Origin: Xestospongia bergquistia | Lineage: Eukaryota > Porifera > Demospongiae > Haplosclerida > Petrosiidae | Direction of reading: 5' to 3' | Assembly (NCBI GenBank): GCA_963965975.1 | Contig: OZ014423.1 | Location: forward strand, 2,666,001 to 2,730,000 | Length of the DNA: 64,000 nucleotides | In this document: one piece after another, positions 26,601 through 39,200 of the stretch | How positions within the stretch are numbered: the stretch's first letter is position 1 | Layout: each line of letters opens with the position of its first letter | Notes under the pieces: model-generated | What the model was told of the DNA's origin: nothing | The model's database searches: none | What the model saw: only the letters and a program-made list of their open reading frames with translations | Position numbers and translations under genes: made by a program

Positions 26601-27965
26601 TACTAACTCCTTCTCTCTCTGAGTTATCTGATTACATTCTCGACAATGATGTAACGAACAGAATGCATAACCAGAGTAACAAATCACCACAGTATAAAAG
26701 ACCAGTAAAGCAATACTACTAGTTCGCATTCTACGACCAAACCAGACTCTCATTTTCTTTCTTCAGATCTTTACAGAAACATAATAGTTGTGGTATTGTC
26801 GGTATGGCTTCAGAAGGGCGCCGCCTACTTAATGTTGTAATAACTGTGACTTACTTGTTATTGAGTGATGGAGTCCAGTGATACTGTGTCTCATGCTGTT
26901 CTTCACTGTGTTCATTTTCATCATCTTCTGCTTCACTTTCTTGCTTTCTTCTTTCTTCATAAAGATCTTCATGATAATCAACATCTGTATTCTGATCATC
27001 CTTCTTGATTTTTTCACTACTTTCAGTTGTAGTATCATTATCAATAGGAGATAGAATTGTCTTTTGAGAAACTTCAGACAACTCCAGAGCATGCAGTGGG
27101 AAAATGGTGACTTCATCTGACTCTTCCATATTATACAAGTCATCTCTGACAGAGATAGTTGTTTCACTGAAGAGCAAAATGAACAGAAGAAAACTTCCAT
27201 AAAAAATAATATCATATATTGTCCCAAACTGAATTCTAGCAACTGAATGCTAAAGCAAGTTTCCCTTCTGAATGATTGCATGTCGTAATAACAAAGGATA
27301 TTAATTGTATATAATTGTTTATGTTAAGATATATATTATACAAAGAGAAGAAATAAAGAAATAAACTAACTGTATAATGACAAGTATATCAACCAACCTT
27401 TTAAGGTGTGAAGAGAGAGGAGATCCTGGTACAGGTTGTCCTCTATGTATAGCAATGAGCTATGTATAATGGTTCATTATAATATAACTATTGACTAACC
27501 TGGGTTTTTCCTTTAGCATTGCTGAAAATGGACTTAATTCAGGAGATTCATCACTATAGTAAACAAAAGTAGTGCACTCAGTAGTACATCATATTTTTCA
27601 GACAAAAGTTAGACAGTATTTCCATCTTCAAGTCAAAATGTATTCTGATGACCACTTTAATTAATTAAACAAATTAACCAAAATTAATAGACCTGAACTA
27701 TATTAATTTACTTATTATAACACTTACATACTAAAGATCTAGAAAGTATTGCACAATGTAATGCAAACTTCTATATTGTATAGACTTATAAAATATATGC
27801 AATATAGCAATGGATAAAACTACACTATTTTCAAGTGTTGGTTTTACACATAACTTACAATTTCTTTCTCCTTAATGGTCTAGCATTCATTAACACTTTA
27901 CGTGTCTCCCAACTTGAAATTGGTCTTCTACTTTTTGTTGTCACTTCATTTTCTTCTTCAGACAT
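23682..27965 (-). CDS. HASPIN: Haspin-family histone H3 Thr3 kinase
   Basis: Atypical Ser/Thr kinase. Haspin phosphorylates H3 Thr3 at mitotic centromeres, which recruits the chromosomal passenger complex. Sixteen exons, from 27859-27965 (start) to 23682-23922 (stop), join in phase to 552 residues. About 175 acidic, poorly conserved residues precede the kinase. The kinase shows glycine loop LGEGVFGEVF, ATP lysine GLAVK, haspin-specific FGEILPEMVISKEL, GSYPDFLLEAWDLWD, NDRPDVFLDDQLY, catalytic loop FEHRDMHRGNILV and VIDYTLSRL, where the family uses DYT in place of DFG. The C-terminus has the haspin signature TNAYWLHYIVNK. All catalytic residues look intact. The 26389-26854 intron contains a separate minus-strand ORF with its own possible promoter. 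The gene is head-to-head with the coiled-coil gene at 28592. Confidence 0.94.
26463..26753 (-). CDS. Small membrane-anchored ORF inside a haspin intron
   Basis: Unrecognised 96-residue ORF, on the same strand as haspin and wholly within its fourth intron. An in-frame TGA lies 12 nt upstream of the ATG, so 26753 looks like a true start. The N-terminus is basic (RRMRTSS), followed by one hydrophobic segment of about 20 residues (about 12-31), a CxxC (CREC), and a charged, helical-looking tail. A GC-rich patch (26816-26827) about 65 nt upstream could mark a promoter. Two readings are possible. One is a nested single-exon gene ending at TGA 26463-26465. The other is an alternative first exon, because GTGTGAGC at its end offers a donor at 26466 that leaves phase 2, matching haspin exon 26343-26388. 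I cannot choose between them. Confidence 0.45.
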   Translation of the reverse strand: MRVWFGRRMRTSSIALLVFYTVVICYSGYAFCSLHHCRECNQITQREKELVNKLVLADHRLGLQSMQDKYKERKETMPKHVKGNLDKLKKPAGGFV

Positions 27966-28591
27966 TATTCTTAAACACACACTTGTATATATTTATTGAG
28001 TGCAATACCATACTAATCACTGTTGAAAAAAAGCAATATCCTTTAACAGTTACTGCATTGATTTTCAAAGTAAAACTGTCATCTATCTAGTAGGCCAAGA
28101 CTGCCATTAATGAATACAATGAAGTCAATTTGTACAAATGTTTTTATACATGTTTTGGCAGGCATTGTAATCAAGAAGAGTATTATTAATTAGAAATGGA
28201 GTCTTGTCAGAGAAATGGATACCCCTGGCCGAAGGTGTTAGGGTTAATGGTCTAGAGTTTAGTATCATTAAGGTACAGCATTTTCTGCCAAGACTCCACT
28301 AGACATGGGATAAATGTGATGATAGCAATGTAGTCTCTAACCTTGAGACTATATAGTTCAAAGAGACTAAGGCTGGTTGTACCACAGTAGCAATACTATT
28401 AGAAAAAAATGATGCAATACAAAGCAAATCTTTGCGTAAAGGTTTTCCACAAGTTAAGATAGTTTATATGACCATACAAGTAATTGGAAGTCAGTAGAGA
28501 GCTTTCTTCTCCCTCAGAAATTTTAAGAAACGCGGGAAATTTGTTTAGTTTTACGGAGTTATACTGTTGCTATGGTAATTAGAAGTCAGTA
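27966..28591. promoter_or_regulatory. Head-to-head intergenic region, haspin / coiled-coil gene
   Basis: This 626-bp region lies between two divergent start codons. It is AT-rich with no ORF of note. Near the plus-strand gene, 28529-28538 reads aaacgcggga, which resembles an E2F-like TTTSSCGC core in reverse (weak evidence). I see no other signal. Confidence 0.4.
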
Positions 28592-31263
28592 ATGTCCTCA
28601 AACAAAGTATCTCCAGCTACACTTTGTCCTTCACAGTCCATGCAAAGTGATGTTCAGCTCCATACTGATTTGGTAGTGTTAAGTAGTGACAATTCGTCAC
28701 AGTATACTGAACTCAGTCAATACAGCCAGACTTCACTAGAATTATTCTCACAGCCTGCTGCATCAAGTCAAGGAGGTAAAAACATGAATTTGATTAAAAT
28801 TTTATTTTCATACTATCTAGGTAATCATACTGAAGAAGATAAGTCTAATGATATAAATACAGGCAGAGACTGTCACCACATTATGAATGACAGAGTCAGT
28901 TTGCAGACTAGTGGAATGAAGCATTCCAACAATAAAGTAAACATGCTTCTTTTATTGTGCTATAAAATTTGAATATTATCCCACTTTAAAGCAGAGACTT
29001 TTTACCATTTTATGGTAGAAGTGGTTCCATTTATTAGATATATATAGTCAGCTCATCACAAAATCAAAATTTAGGATACTGGCATAGTTAGGACACATGT
29101 AGCCAGTCTTTATAGATTTCTATAATTTTTATCATCTACAGATTTCATGATATTAATTCTATCCAATTTTTAGTGTCATGGCAAAGAGTCACAAGCTGAC
29201 TACTGCCACTGCTGCAACTTTTTTATTTACAATTAATTAAGAGGATAAACCCTTCTTAGACAGGTTCATTCTTTGAAGGCAATGTACATGTAGATCTTCA
29301 TGCACTGTATTCTGGTGTTCTATAAATTACTTGCAGAATCACAAATGGCTAAAATTCAAAATATATAATCATTATTTTTAGGGAAAAAGAATCTAGGTAA
29401 TTAGGTATAGGTTACTTAATAATGCAAACCTACACTGAAATTTTCCAAAGTGACAATGTTCCTCATATTAAAGACAAACACAAATCATTTTGCTTACTTC
29501 ATTCATCCTATTTAGAAACCACCCTCTAAATATTACATGAAGTATATCTCTCTACCAACTGCTGCACAGACCACGATAGCATATACTGATGGATCTCAGC
29601 CTAGCACTTTATCTCAGTCTGGGAATGGGTCTGATAATGATTATCATATCACATACGAAACTTGGAGAACTAAAAGGAATGAAGCAGCTGAAAAGTAAGA
29701 ACATTATGTTTAATTTATTTACTGCTGTCTCCTAGTAAAGGTATCATCAATGCAGTTGTTGAAGTAACCAAAGAGTGTGTAAAAGAAGTAAGTTAGATCA
29801 AATCTACAGGAGTAAATTAGTTCATATTTCTAGATTGGCCACACTGTAGAAGAACTGAGGGAGTCTTTGAAACATGACACTATTCAACAGCAGTCACCAA
29901 AGATAGAGGATATAATCAAACAAGGTATATTGGTATCATGACAGTCCTTGATCACTTATTAATTTGAGTGATAATGCATCACATAATCCTCTATATTATT
30001 TTACAGGGAATGCTGCTGTCATTGAAGGCCAAAACACTAACTTTACACAATTGCTAAAATGTCAGCTTGAGTTTAAACAGGAGATTAGTGAGTTCAGACA
30101 GCAACTAAACAAGGTATATAAGAGCCAATGCCACTTACTCATGTTGACTGTGATTTTGTGGCTAATATGGATTAGTTTGCTGTGATGAATTATGTGTTTG
30201 TCCTTAAATTTAGGGCTTTGTTCAATTTGATAAGCTGGAAAACCAGTTTCATTCCTTCACAACTAATGTTCAGAATCAATTTGACAAAATTTCCTTACTA
30301 CTTCAAGCTCTTTCAAAGCAAGTAGCAATACCTCAGCTAACATCAGTAATCTGTTCTAACTGTAAGTCTCAAATTAATAGTGTGCAATCAACAAATGTAG
30401 TCAGTGGTACAATATCAAGTAATACAGCTTCTGTTTGCATGTCTACTTGCCCTAAATCCTCTTTAAGAACATCAGAAAATCTACATTATAAAGACATTGC
30501 TCAAAATGATCAAAGAGTACCACAAGAAAAACCTTGTGAGCAGTTACCAGAAGAAACAGATCCAGTCGTGTCCTTACCTATATCTAAGCCTTCTTCACAA
30601 CATAGCTCTAGTACTTCTCAGGGTGTTTATGAAATTGATTTATCTCAGAAGTCTCCATCTATTTGTAGTCAATTTATCACTAAATGCTTAAGTGGGAAGC
30701 GCACTGAAACAGAACAACCTTCATCTAGTGTTCAATATCCTAGTCGAAAAGGACGTAGAAGAAAGCCTCCAGTGAGACTATCACCCACTCTAACAAGGAG
30801 AAAAAGATATGGTGGGTGTAGTTCTGAATCAGCTTTGACTCATTCACGCGTGACTAAAAGGCCTCATGAAGACTCAGACACTAGCAGTGAAGAGAACATC
30901 TCTGTAATGAAAGAAAATAAAACCAGTCGTAACAATAAACAAACCAGTTTATCGAAGAGAACTCCTTTACAAAGCATACAAACAGACTCAAACCATGAAG
31001 AAAATGCTTTTCTGACAAGTCCTGCTACAGTTTCTCAAACTACTCAAGTAATGCAACTAGTCTTTAACATTAATTTATCATTGTCTTTCAGTCTGGTTTT
31101 CAAAGAAGTAGTGAAGCTCAAAGAAGGCGTGTACTAATTAGTAGGACAATGATATCAGGTAAACCTCATTAAAATATTTTAGTATTGTCTTTTCAACTTT
31201 TTAGGATCTGAGAGTTTACTCAAAGAGATCCAGTCTGCTCTTACTCATGGATCAAGTATATAA
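28592..31263 (+). CDS. SQ-cluster coiled-coil protein, candidate IHO1/Mer2 homolog
   Basis: Nine exons join in phase to 562 residues: 28592-28775, 28821-28936, 29516-29694, 29736-29787, 29834-29924, 30007-30113, 30214-31047, 31092-31158 and 31205-31263 (TAA). The first 60 residues hold six SQ dipeptides, an ATM/ATR-type cluster. Around residues 146-160 sits YETWRTKRNEAAEK, followed by about 120 residues predicted as amphipathic helix or coiled coil, then a long Ser/Thr-rich tail with a basic patch (KGRRRKPP) and a short helical C-terminus (SESLLKEIQSAL). This order (SQ-containing N-terminal motif, Trp plus K-R-x-x-A motif, coiled coil, disordered basic tail) resembles IHO1/Mer2, the organiser of meiotic double-strand break complexes. 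The assignment rests on remembered family features and could be wrong. The gene structure itself is solid. Confidence 0.6.
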
Positions 31264-31544
31264 TCTATTATAATAATTTCTTTAATGTTGTTTGTCTTCA
31301 CTTCTCACTCTAATATGTTTATCAGTGTCTGGAAATGTCATTTATGCATGTTATATAAATTATAAAGCATAATATTGCTTTCAAAATGGAACCATGTTTC
31401 ATGCAATATTAATCTCTATTTTTGAATTGCTCATTTATGATAACATTTGTGAAAACAACTCATAACATCTTAAGGCTGACAATGAGAATAATGTCATTTT
31501 GTGTAAATTTCAAACCATTAACAGTCTAATACAATCGTTACTAG
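31264..31544. other. Convergent intergenic stretch
   Basis: This is 281 bp between the stop codons of the coiled-coil gene and CSN1. It is AT-rich and presumably shared 3' untranslated sequence. No other feature is seen. Confidence 0.5.
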
Positions 31545-34500
31545 CTATGGTTTCATCCTTTTGGGTGCAGCAGCTGCAGGACTAGTGTCCACACCTCCAT
31601 CTTCAATTGACTGATCAGTAGCATGCTAGTAGCAAATAAAAGATTATATCACACTTAAATTGCATCAAAGTTATGTAGTAGTAAATAGTAATAAACAGAA
31701 TAACTTAGACCCAGGTCTGAAATGATTCCAGACATGAATAATGACTGATGATATCACTTACTGAGACAATAATATTGCTATTATGTAACAGAGCTCTCAT
31801 TAGAAGGACCTAAATAAAAATGACATAGCATTATTCTAAGAGTATATTCCATAGTTTTATGTACAAAGTAAATAAAATATAATCAAAGTCATGCATCTAA
31901 CTATAGACATAATTTTGTTATGGGTATAGCACGAGTCTAGAAATATGACCCATAGTGTTAAGCCAAGGAGTTAAGACTCACTTTAGTTCTTAGAACATAA
32001 GCATCTCCAACTTCAATAGCTTTTTGAAACACTGCACTGCGTTGATCTACTTTCCGAGCATACATCACCTGTAAAGAATTAATAATGTTAAAAGTGTGTG
32101 TCATCAATTAATGACCTAATAATAATTATTAGGTCGTTAATTTATGACACATACTTATAAGACATAATTATTATAATAGTTATTGTTAAATTTGATATTT
32201 CTTAACTAAATTAGTAATTACAATTAAAGAGGAGCTTACCTTGGCATGAGAGTCAATTCTTGCTGATATCATACCATCTAATATTAGTGCAATTAGCTCA
32301 TTTTCCAATGAACTAATATCAGTGTTAAAGGCCTCAGCCATTTTGTGTAAATCCACAGACGAATAAGGACTAAAGTACTATATCATAGTTATTATATATG
32401 TTATGACAGGGTATCCTCCTTACCTGTATTAGTGCTTTATTCCTGATCTGAGTATACAGAGCGAACACGTGATTAGCTAAGTACTGATCTAGCATAAAGC
32501 TGTCTCGTAAGTCATCCAAGATCTTAAGACACGAAGCATATTTAGACTGATGAAATTGAGTTATCACATCACGTAGAAGTGGTTCCAACTCAAGAAATTG
32601 TTTGAAAGAGCTAAACAAAGACAGACACAGAAAAAAGTTTAGTATTTTAGCCAAAATCATAGATAATGTTGAGTTTTAATAGATTTGAAACTTATAACAC
32701 TAATACTTTGACTTAACATGTGATCTAGTTTTCATAACTAGAGTTATCAGTAAGTTACTTCTACTGTCTAGAATGTTTGTGTGCCAGGCAATCCTATCAT
32801 TGTTTTAGTCATAGGACATGTTCATTTTCAGCATTTAATTCTATTATTGTATCCAACGTCTAAGAGAAATAATTAATCCACCTGCTGTAGCCATAGCAAC
32901 CAATGAATATATTTTGTAGACAGCAATTCCATTCCATTAAAATATTAAATCAGAACTCCCTCAAACACAAGTACAACATAGCAATCATGAAAGAATGTGC
33001 TGTTAGTTATTTCACCTGAGAAAGCAACTTAATTACTACAATTAATTATACAGATTCTGTTGTCAAGTTGAGCAATTTGTAACTAAAATATTTCCCATGT
33101 AAATTCCCTGTTTATAAGACTACCTGCTACTAATGACTTTAGTGAACAGTTCCTGCCTGTCAAAGGAAGCTAAAGCACACAGCCCACCATAAACTGCAAC
33201 TGTATAGGGAGAGAGAAGCTACAAGGAGAGAAAGAAACACACATTCTGGTAGTATATAACTCTGTCACATCTATAAATTCTATACTAAAGTTGTCTATTA
33301 ATGAAACATTTAATACATGCAATTCTTATTGAACACAATACTTGCTAATCAAGTTACACATTTCATGAGAATGTACTATCAATATCGTACATCAGAGCAT
33401 TGGCAATGATCAAAGGAGGCCTGAAGAAAGTATCGTGCAGCATTTTTATATTTTCTGCTTTCCATCTCAGCTAAACCAGCAGCACATTTGAGTCGAGTTA
33501 ATGTAGAAAGATTAGTTTGGTTTTTGTGAGCCTATAATAATTAAGCATTGTGAAGTAGTTAACATAAAAACATATACCTCTGCCATGTCTTGAGTAGCTT
33601 CTGCTTTGCTATAATAGTTCAGCACTTGTTGCCAGTTCCCTAATAGTACACTGACCTATAATAATTATATTATTGTGGTATAAGAAAACATGACCTTCAA
33701 TGTAGTATGTCTTGAGTACACATAGCATGAGTAAGGGTAACTCCACTCTATTGCTACTTACTTTCAATTTTACCTATGATCATACCTTAATGATATTTAG
33801 ACAAAGAGATACAATGTGACGTGAACTAGTACAGTGGTCTCTAGCTCGGGTATACATTTTGAGTGCAGAACTGTGAAACAAGTAAACACAAGACAATTTC
33901 CAGCAATGTCATTGATAAAGAAAAATGCTATCTTAGAATAATAGGGTCTCTTTCTGACAGGTTTTTCTCGTAGAAAGATATGTAATACTTTTCCTTCGCT
34001 ATCAATGATTGCTCAATTATATAATTTACCTCAAATCTCCACAATCCATGTAATGATCTCCTAAAGCATCAAATCCTCTTCTATAGAACAAAATTAATTA
34101 TACATGAAAGTTAGTGACATTATCACCTGATACTTTCTTTAATAGAGTTACTGCGATAGTTCTTTAAATCAGCATCAAGACGCTCCAACTGTGGAGGAGA
34201 GGGAAGAAGGGATAACAAGTACACTAAAAGATAGATACATGGAATATATGAGATATGTACACATAAATAACAAAATATCTGAAGTAACCATTAAAGGAAA
34301 AACTCAATTACTGTAATTATAAATATGGGAGAATGGTCACTTACTGTAATTGCAGACTTCCTGTTGGTTTGACTCACAAAGACAGCAGCCTCTTCAGTTT
34401 CAGAATATTTTGGATCATTTGTACTATATTAGATATCATTTGATAAGAAGTTACAATTCTTGGAAGCAATGTTTGTTTATTTCATCATTAAATTATGATT

Positions 34501-35685
34501 GGAATTATTTATGGAGCCATTCTAAACACAGAATAATTTGTAATAACTTCTGTTCAATGTACTGACGAGCATTAATATCACATTCTCAGTTTATAAGCAA
34601 ACAGGTAAAATAGTAAATATAGACATTGTTTATGAATTCAGTCATCCTAATTACTACAAAACCGGTCCGTCCCTCCATAAACTTACCAATGAAATAATTT
34701 TTGCCTAATTGTAACAAATGTCGAGGTGTTATGTGTTTGTTCAACAGCAGTTAAAGCTATTCTATTAGAGAACAAAATATAACTCTACTAAGTAAGAACA
34801 TCACTTCAAATCAGTCTATTTACATATACCAATCTTAGTATGTGTGTATACAGACTAAGTATATATATATATAGACTTGGACCACAACACAATTTGTTAC
34901 TCACTTTAATGCGTCCTCCTGTAATCCAGGACAATGCTTAGCTATAAACATTAGCCTCTTGATTTTTGCTAAGCCATTATATCCACTAGAATAAGATTCT
35001 AAATCCTATGGAAAAGTTAAACCAATTGTATACATAAGGAATAAAGAGCTAGAAACCTTCTTTAAAGGCTATTCTTAATTACCTATTCTCATTGCGTTGA
35101 TAGTTTTATGCCTCTTTGCTTATATGTGAATTATAAGTTTTGGTGGTTACATATTTTCTGATCAATTAGGTCAGTGAGTCTAAGTCTAGACAGGAATCAC
35201 GATTATATATTTACTAAAAATAGCAACACATGCTCAAAGTCTAGGGAATAGAAATCTATATTAATGATATAATCATTATATCCTGAACATTTCTGTATGT
35301 AACCAGTATCAGATGATGTCATTAAAAGGATTTCCATTCCTTAAACTATCCTAAACCCTAAATATAGCAATACACAATCACATGTTATTACTTTTAGCAA
35401 ACATGTGGTTACATGGAGAAGGATCCTACATTCAAGAAACTATCCCAATGTATGTAGAGTAACTTATTAATAAACATACAAAATTTGATGGAGGATCAAC
35501 AACAAAATCGCTGGGTGCATCCTGTGGGCCTTCTGGATCATCAACTTGCATTGGTTCAACACTATCTAGCTAAAAAGAGAAGACTGGGCATTAATTAGAA
35601 ACATCTTTTACAAACGAACCTGCTGCGGCCTACGAGGAAAAGGTCCTTGCTGTCTTGAAGATGACGTCCCTCTTTGAACTGGCAT
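31545..35685 (-). CDS. GPS1: COP9 signalosome subunit 1
   Basis: CSN1 is a PCI-domain scaffold subunit of the COP9 signalosome, which removes NEDD8 from cullins in cullin-RING ubiquitin ligases. I read 16 exons from 35620-35685 ([13 protein letters not shown]) to the terminal exon ending in TAG at 31545, giving roughly 490 residues, the usual size. Diagnostic stretches are [80 protein letters not shown], and in the PCI winged helix [19 protein letters not shown] followed by [15 protein letters not shown]. The C-terminus ends APKRMKP. An imperfect 53-bp palindrome lies in one intron (32098-32150). The gene is tail-to-tail with the coiled-coil gene and head-to-head with the receptor gene. Confidence 0.94.
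32098..32150. repeat. 53-bp imperfect palindrome in a CSN1 intron
   Basis: The left arm begins gtgtcatcaattaatgacct and the right arm reads aggtcgttaatttatgacac, its reverse complement apart from two positions, with an AT-rich centre. It could be a fold-back/MITE remnant or a hairpin. I see no clear target-site duplication. Confidence 0.7.
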
Positions 35686-36220
35686 TCTTGTTTGTTTTGT
35701 TTTGTTTTCTATTTTATACTAAGTACCGTAGCAGTCTTTTGCCTCTCTCAGACTCTCATAAATAACCTGCAATCCCGCCCATTCGTTAATTTTAACTAAA
35801 TGAAACGTAATTTGAACTGCCATAAAGCCTACATGAGTGGCTTCTACTTACATAAGTCTGTTAAAGCAAATTAATTATAGTTGCAAGCGCAAGTTTTTTT
35901 CCTGAAGCAGATATCTCTCCTGTTGTGGTCGTTTCTTCAAAGACACTGGAAACGCTGTTCTGAATATCATTCTTAGCGTGCCAACAGGTACTCCTTTACT
36001 CATTCGAAGAGATAGTACAGCATTCCTTTTTGTATAATAATAATGTACTGAGTGATCATAAAAATAGTGAAGACGTGACTTACTGTAGTGTAGTCTACTA
36101 CTTAGATACGCCCAATTGCGGTTTGTCTATATAATCTGAGACTATCTATACAGTCCATCCAGTTTTTGAGTTAGATTGTCACCTATTTCTTTTTTCAGTT
36201 TGTACTAGAGTGGAGGTGAT
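35686..36220. promoter_or_regulatory. Head-to-head region, CSN1 / receptor pseudokinase
   Basis: This 535-bp region lies between divergent start codons. There is no ORF. Nearest to CSN1 it begins with a repetitive tttgt run (35690-35710). No palindromic E-box like those in the other divergent gaps is present. Confidence 0.45.
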
Positions 36221-39200
36221 ATGGTATCTACAGTCAGTATAAGATTTAGCCTAAGAGGAATTATAGTCAGCCTGTTTGCTGTAGCAGTTCTGTCACAATG
36301 TGGAAATGATGGTGCGCTTTGTAAACGTAATAGTGTTGATTGTCCTCAAGGTACTATTAATATACTTTTTTTGTATTCATATATAATAACATTATTAACA
36401 AACATACCACTTTGGTTTGGTAAGTGCTATGAAGTGGTGGCAATAATACTTAATTTTGTTGACTTAAGCATTAAATGAGTTACCAACAATACTTGTAATG
36501 TGGTGTATCCAAATTATATTTTGGTAACTCCAAAGCATATTAGCAGATCATATATACATATGGTATGATGTAATTATGAAGATACAAAAACTAATTCAAA
36601 AGTTATCAAAGGCCAATCAAAACAATCATTTTGGTAGAAATGTCTAGCAAGATAATAATAATATTCAGAAGGAATATTTTCATATCCTTTATCAGTATAT
36701 TCCTATTCCATTGCAATGGTCAAATGAATTCTCAGGTTTACAAGTATACATTGTCTACTAATGTCAGGTGTCTAAATAAGGCAATTGGTATTAAATTGTA
36801 GTCTAGGGAGAACAATGTCTTGCAAACAAGAACAAAAGTATGTAATGTAGTAGTTACTTCTTTATAAGCAAAGAAATATGTTTATAGGTTATGGTTGAGT
36901 AGATAGTGTACTACAAAATACATTCTAATCTCATGTTACACTTGGTATGTAATGCTACTCTTTAATTATTAGTGTATGCTAAGTTCGGTTTACCTCCCCA
37001 GAGACTTAGTTATAGTACAGATAGTATGACTGTAACTCCCCCTTTTCATGAGTTTATATAGTCCATAAATTTGTTTGCGTAGTATGTGATAGTAATACTT
37101 AGGTGTGAGTGATAATAGTTTTGACAGATAATAATCCACTTGGACATTTTGTGTTTTAAGAAGCACACTTGTTTCTCTATAAAAACATTATATCAAACAA
37201 TATCTATTATTTCAAATGTGAGAATTATATGGCTTTAATTAAGGTGCTAGAGTTGTATTTGGTGTTAAGTTGTTGATAGTGACTTTGACACTTGTTTGAA
37301 TGAGTGGATAATTATCAGTTACCAGGAGATTTGTACAGTAGCATATTAAACTTCCTTTGTCATTGATACAGTGTGATCTCATCTCTATACTTATTACCTT
37401 TCAAAGACTTCTAAGTAAATGTTCATTTCTTTATCATAATATTATGTTTATGTCATTTTATATAAGTATTACTTATGACATAAATGTGTTTGTGAACTAG
37501 AAACCTGAGCCATGTAATGATTTCATGCTATGTTAGTATATCATGAAATAGCTAATGGTTTTTATACATTATTTGTTTGTATTAAACTGAATAATGCTTA
37601 CATTAGTTGCTTTGTACACATTTGAATGACACTCTTAAAAACTGTTAGTGAACTTGGATGATATCCTCTTATCATGCCCACTACTTGACCTTAGGAGCAT
37701 GGATTAGTGGATATTAGGTTACTATGTTAGACGAGATAGTGAGAAGATCTAGCATTTCATTAACACAATAACTGGTGTGTTTGTCAAAAACTTTATTACA
37801 TGTCACATGTGTGGTATTTATTTCAAGGAGTATAGTGTGTGATAATGTAAATCTAAAAATGCTGACCACTTGATGATATGATGATTAAATCAAGTACTCT
37901 ATAGGTTACTAACTCAATAAGAGTGATTGCCCTCAGCTGGCTTCAAGTTCTCTATATGGCTACTGTTATGCATGTAGAAACCTTATTTTGAATTTTAATC
38001 CCCAAAACAACCTCAGTGACATACACATTGATGTTATGCTCATTGTGTTATGTGGTCAGTGTGGAGGAGAGCTGGTTGGCATACTGCCATATAATGGAAT
38101 TGCATGACATTCTTTTATTATTACCTCTGTTAACTATGGATACCAAGAGGAATGGAACGTACATTCTATTGACATACTTCATGCAAGGCTCTCCTACACA
38201 ATGTTTAATTGTGTATTGCATTGTTAAATGTACCAGTATTACATCAGAGTTTGCTAGTTCTAATTGATGATGTTAACACCACTTGAAGTCTTTGCACATG
38301 AGTGAAGTCTCTAATTTCTTTTGCTTTAGTCACATTTCTTGAACATCCTGGAAATATGACAGTCTTTGTCGGAGATACTAATGTTATGATTAGCTGCAGA
38401 CTCAGTAATGATAGGATAGCAGTTAGATGGATACACAGCCTTCATGATGTTGAGTTAAGTACATTTGGAGGTAATACAATTAGTAGTCCAGAAGATTTGG
38501 AAAGGTAAAATTAATAGTAATGAAGAAGATAGTATACTTTCATGAGTTCTCTTTGTCATAGATTTACACAGGAAACCAATATAACATTTTCAGGTGGATT
38601 TTATGCTAATCTTATCATACTGACAGTCTCTCCTAGACATCATGGAAAATACAAATGTGGTTTACTAAGCTGTGACGAATTCAGCTATCCAGGCACAGTG
38701 ACTGTGAAAGGTAAGTTGGTAGAGTACTAGTACCAGGTGTGTACAATGTGTAAATGACAATAATTTAGTAAAAATCTTGCTGCTACGTACCTTGTCATAA
38801 ATTTTTACATCTCCTATTGTTGTTATCGGGGTAACTTCTGTTGTTTTAATAAGTTTACTTATGTTACTTCTGGGATTAAGAGGGAGGGAGGGAGGAGTAG
38901 GCAGGTAGACATTACAATAGAATAATGAACTTAACATAAACTATGAATTCATTTCGTCTTATCACCTACAAAAGTCTCAATATATGTATATACTTTATTG
39001 ACAATGGATAATTTTAATGATAGTAGCAATCAGTGATAAATGTATTAATCATTTATAATAAAAGAAGGTATCAGAGCAAGATTTATCTATTAAAATTAAG
39101 CATGATTCTCTTCATCATTACATGTAGGTCCTGTTGAAATGCAGTTTAATGATAATAAAAACTCTTTTAACGTTACTGCTGGCCAAAATAAGACTGTTGA

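Noticed and set aside
26829-27281. Lys/Met-rich 150-codon minus-strand frame
   Set aside because: It overlaps haspin exon 4 (26855-27166) in another frame. The exon frame is phase-consistent with its neighbours.
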